7,075 bases of DNA from Rhodospirillales bacterium (lineage in GTDB: Bacteria > Pseudomonadota > Alphaproteobacteria > Rhodospirillales > 2-02-FULL-58-16): contig JAJFIG010000011.1 of the NCBI GenBank assembly GCA_021775195.1, positions 1 through 7,075 of the forward strand, given 5' to 3'. How positions within the stretch are numbered: the stretch's first letter is position 1; each line of letters begins with the position of its first letter. Positions 5,371-7,075 of the stretch are shown here, one piece after another. The notes under the pieces are model-generated. The model made no database searches, had not been told where the DNA came from, and saw nothing but the letters and a program-made list of their open reading frames with translations. Made by a program: the position numbers and the translations under genes.

Positions 5371-6346
5371 AGGTCGAGGTCGCCGGGCCGTCGGATTCCC
5401 ATCCCCGCACCGCCAGGGTGCCGAGGGCGGCATTGGCGATCACCGAGACCCGCGTCGTCTCGTTGAGGATGGGCGGGGCGACCCAGGCGAAATCGTCGGC
5501 GGCACCGTCGCGGAGGTTTTCCATCATGGCGCAGCGCCCGAGACTGTCCTCGCCCCGGGGCCGGCCGGGCAGGTCGAGGGATACCCAGTGATTGGCGACG
5601 CTGGTGGGGGCTTCGCGGACCGCGGCCCGGTCCTCGAGGCGCTCGACGACACAGCCCTGGTCGGGTGCGGCGCCGCTGAGAGTGAAGAACCCGGGCAGGC
5701 AGAGCGGGGTTTCCACGAGCATGGTCCTGGCCTCGTCATAGGTGGCGCAGGTGTCGCAGACCCGGCGCAGCAGGTGGGCCGGCGGCAGACCGCGATTGCG
5801 CCACCAGCGGCGGCGGACAATGGCCCAGTCGAGCCAGCACGACGGCGTCATTTCGGGCATGGGCGGCTGGTTGAGGGCGACGGAAAAGCGGCCCGGCGCC
5901 ATCGCCGTGGCGACACCGACGAACCCGGCCCAGGTGACGTTGCAGTAGGGGCCGGCGCCGCCGTCCTGACGGGTGACGACGACGGTGCGGCCGAGGCCGA
6001 CGAGGGGCCAGTCGAGGGTCCTGAGCATGCGGCTTCCCCGGCCCGAGGGGTCGGCGCCGACGCCGGCGGTGCACGTCCATTCGTAGCTGAGATTGAGCAG
6101 GAACGCCCCCGGAACGGCGGCACGGGCGGATACGGCGGCGATTTCTCCGCGATAGGGATTGTCGGCGTCGGCGAGCCAGCGCCGGGCGATACGGTCGCCG
6201 AGGCCGAGGGCAAGGGCGCCATAATGGCGCCGCCCCATATCCAGGGTCTCCGCCAGCCGATGGGGAGCGGCATCGATCAGCGCCAGCGGGCCGCCGCTGC
6301 CGATCTCGATCAGGGGTATGGTCCGGTCAGCTGGCGCGGCGTCCAA
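5360..6346 (-). CDS. Acid-ceramidase/NAAA-like N-terminal-nucleophile (Ntn) amide hydrolase
   Basis: A 328-residue protein resembling the acid ceramidase/N-acylethanolamine amidase branch of the choloylglycine-hydrolase/C45 Ntn superfamily, which hydrolyses linear amide bonds. Core signature: CTAGVGAD starts at Cys92 and is followed by RTLDW with R109 and D112. This mirrors the Cys...Arg-x-x-Asp layout of acid ceramidase with one residue more spacing. Next comes CNVTWAGFVGVATAMAPG (135-152) and FSVALNQPPMP, the counterpart of the TWAGYVGxLTGMxPG...SxN block. Late elements are NHW (252-254) and EDSLGR (266-271), candidates for the oxyanion Asn and the DSxxR-type stretch. In this family the proenzyme cuts itself before the nucleophile, here T91/C92, giving chains of about 91 and 237 residues. 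There is no signal peptide, so it is probably cytoplasmic. It has eight cysteines, including CDTC at 197-200. The start is TTG at 6346; upstream in-frame codons offer no standard start before a stop. Substrate is unknown, and relatives also include penicillin-acylase- and acyltransferase-like enzymes. Confidence 0.75.
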   Translation of the reverse strand: MDAAPADRTIPLIEIGSGGPLALIDAAPHRLAETLDMGRRHYGALALGLGDRIARRWLADADNPYRGEIAAVSARAAVPGAFLLNLSYEWTCTAGVGADPSGRGSRMLRTLDWPLVGLGRTVVVTRQDGGAGPYCNVTWAGFVGVATAMAPGRFSVALNQPPMPEMTPSCWLDWAIVRRRWWRNRGLPPAHLLRRVCDTCATYDEARTMLVETPLCLPGFFTLSGAAPDQGCVVERLEDRAAVREAPTSVANHWVSLDLPGRPRGEDSLGRCAMMENLRDGAADDFAWVAPPILNETTRVSVIANAALGTLAVRGWESDGPATSTFRL

Positions 6347-6355
6347 TATCGTTGT

Positions 6356-6360
6356 CTCCC
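6356..6360 (-). promoter_or_regulatory. Ribosome binding site that decides the TTG start of the hydrolase
   Basis: On the minus strand GGGAG lies 9 nt before TTG at 6346. The nearby ATG at 6362 overlaps this site and is out of frame, and no in-frame ATG, GTG or TTG exists before the upstream stop. TTG is therefore the likely initiator, and it leaves the family-like N-terminal strand IPLIEIGSG intact. Confidence 0.6.
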
Positions 6361-6394
6361 ATGCAAATCCATCGACAATGCGACCATATCACGT

Positions 6395-6424
6395 CTTACA
6401 AATTCGGCTCACTCCTGTCATATT
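6395..6424 (+). promoter_or_regulatory. Candidate purB promoter in the divergent intergenic region
   Basis: CTTACA (6395-6400) and CATATT (6419-6424) each match sigma-70 boxes at four of six positions, with an 18-bp spacer. A start near 6431 would give a leader of about 48 nt. The 132-bp region 6347-6478 is the most AT-rich stretch nearby and must also hold the leftward promoter of the hydrolase. On the minus strand ATGACA (6421-6416) is a good -35 match, but no convincing -10 follows it. No purine-repressor-like palindrome was seen. Confidence 0.25.
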
Positions 6425-6478
6425 TCCCCTCCCTTCCCGGGGACCGCCGCATCATCCGCCAACCGCCACGAGGCCACC

Positions 6479-7075
6479 ATGATTCCACGCTACAGCCGGC
6501 CCGAAATGACCGCCATCTGGGAGCCCGAGACCCGGTTCCGCATTTGGTTCGAGATCGAGGCCCACGCGTGCGACGCCCAGGCCGAGCTGGGGGTGATCCC
6601 GAAGGAGGCCGTGGAAGCGGTGTGGAAGCGGGGCGCCTTCGAGGTCGAGCGGATTGACGAAATCGAACGCGAAACCCGGCACGACGTCATCGCCTTTCTC
6701 ACCAATCTCGCCGAACACGTAGGCCCGGAAGCCCGGTTCGTGCACCAGGGCATGACCTCGTCGGACGTGCTCGATACCTGCCTTGCCGTGCAGATGACTC
6801 GGGCCGCCGACCTCCTGATCGCCGACCTGGACGGCCTGCTTGCGGCGCTCAAGCGCCGGGCGCTGGAGCACAAGGACACGCTGTGCATGGGCCGCAGCCA
6901 CGGCATCCACGCCGAGCCCACGACCTTCGGCCTCAAGTTGGCCGGGTTCTATACGGCATTCCAACGCGGCCGGACGCGCCTGGAGACGGCCCGCGCCGAG
7001 GTCGCCACCTGCGCCATTTCCGGCGCCGTCGGCACCTTCGCCAACATCGATCCAGCGGTCGAGGCGCACGTGGCG
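6479..7075 (+). CDS. purB: Adenylosuccinate lyase, 3' end cut by window edge
   Basis: Translation from ATG at 6479 gives 199 residues open to the edge. The enzyme is usually about 430-435 residues long, so a little under half is present. It acts twice in purine synthesis, cleaving SAICAR to AICAR plus fumarate and adenylosuccinate to AMP plus fumarate, as a cytoplasmic homotetramer of the fumarase/aspartase superfamily. The N-terminus MIPRYSRPEMTAIWEPETRF is characteristic. RHDV places H68, FVHQGMTSSD (87-96) contains H89 and the substrate-binding TSSD, and GRSHGIHAEPTTFG (138-151) contains the catalytic H141. These three histidines fall at the same numbers as in the Bacillus subtilis enzyme, so there is no insertion or deletion up to that point. 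The signature loop with the catalytic serine lies beyond the window. GAGG sits 5 nt before the start. It is divergent from the hydrolase gene; other pur genes may follow to the right, which cannot be checked here. Confidence 0.97.
   Translation, partial: MIPRYSRPEMTAIWEPETRFRIWFEIEAHACDAQAELGVIPKEAVEAVWKRGAFEVERIDEIERETRHDVIAFLTNLAEHVGPEARFVHQGMTSSDVLDTCLAVQMTRAADLLIADLDGLLAALKRRALEHKDTLCMGRSHGIHAEPTTFGLKLAGFYTAFQRGRTRLETARAEVATCAISGAVGTFANIDPAVEAHVA

Noticed and set aside
5736..6273. Other minus-strand open frames inside the hydrolase gene
   Set aside because: They are out-of-frame shadows rich in Pro, Ser and Arg. Only the frame starting at 6346 shows the Ntn signatures.
6352..6657. 101-codon plus-strand frame overlapping the purB start
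   Set aside because: It runs out of frame through the well-supported purB N-terminus and has no ribosome binding site or recognisable domain.

Overview
The window looks like a chromosomal segment of a high-GC alphaproteobacterium, probably near the Rhodospirillales. This rests on the strongly GC-biased third codon positions, the PurB N-terminus, which reads like the alphaproteobacterial form, and a complete Bug/Tct-type tripartite tricarboxylate transporter, a class that is abundant in Proteobacteria. The assignment is an inference, because there is no rRNA or marker gene here.

Layout from left to right. Positions 1-561 (minus) hold the N-terminal 187 residues of an L-aspartate dehydrogenase (NadX family), cut by the window edge. 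Positions 562-760 are a divergent intergenic region with a candidate extended -10 promoter for the rightward genes and a perfect 12-bp palindrome inside that promoter. Positions 761-4047 (plus) are a complete transporter cassette in the order tctC (periplasmic solute-binding protein), tctB (small membrane subunit) and tctA (large membrane subunit). A strong GC hairpin between tctC and tctB probably sets the ratio of binding protein to membrane subunits. Positions 4162-5370 (plus) encode a 12-helix major facilitator transporter. Positions 5360-6346 (minus) encode a cytoplasmic-looking acid-ceramidase/NAAA-like Ntn hydrolase that starts at TTG and whose 3' end overlaps the MFS gene by 11 bp. Positions 6347-6478 are a second divergent intergenic region. 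Positions 6479-7075 (plus) hold the first 199 residues of adenylosuccinate lyase (purB), cut by the right edge.

Functionally, the left half looks like a small uptake-plus-metabolism module. The TctCBA system would import a carboxylate across the inner membrane, driven by the ion gradient. The divergent aspartate dehydrogenase interconverts L-aspartate and oxaloacetate, or supplies iminoaspartate for NAD synthesis. A substrate such as an (amino)dicarboxylate or an NAD-related carboxylate is a reasonable but unproven guess. The right half contains an unassigned MFS permease, an unassigned amide hydrolase and the housekeeping purine gene purB.

No mobile element, CRISPR array, tRNA or rRNA was seen. 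No stretch longer than 300 bp lacks a gene. I did not find a clearly new multi-gene system. The points most worth a second look are the promoter palindrome, the tctC-tctB hairpin, the atypical ligand-pocket residues of TctC, the C-terminal extension of TctA and the ceramidase-like hydrolase.
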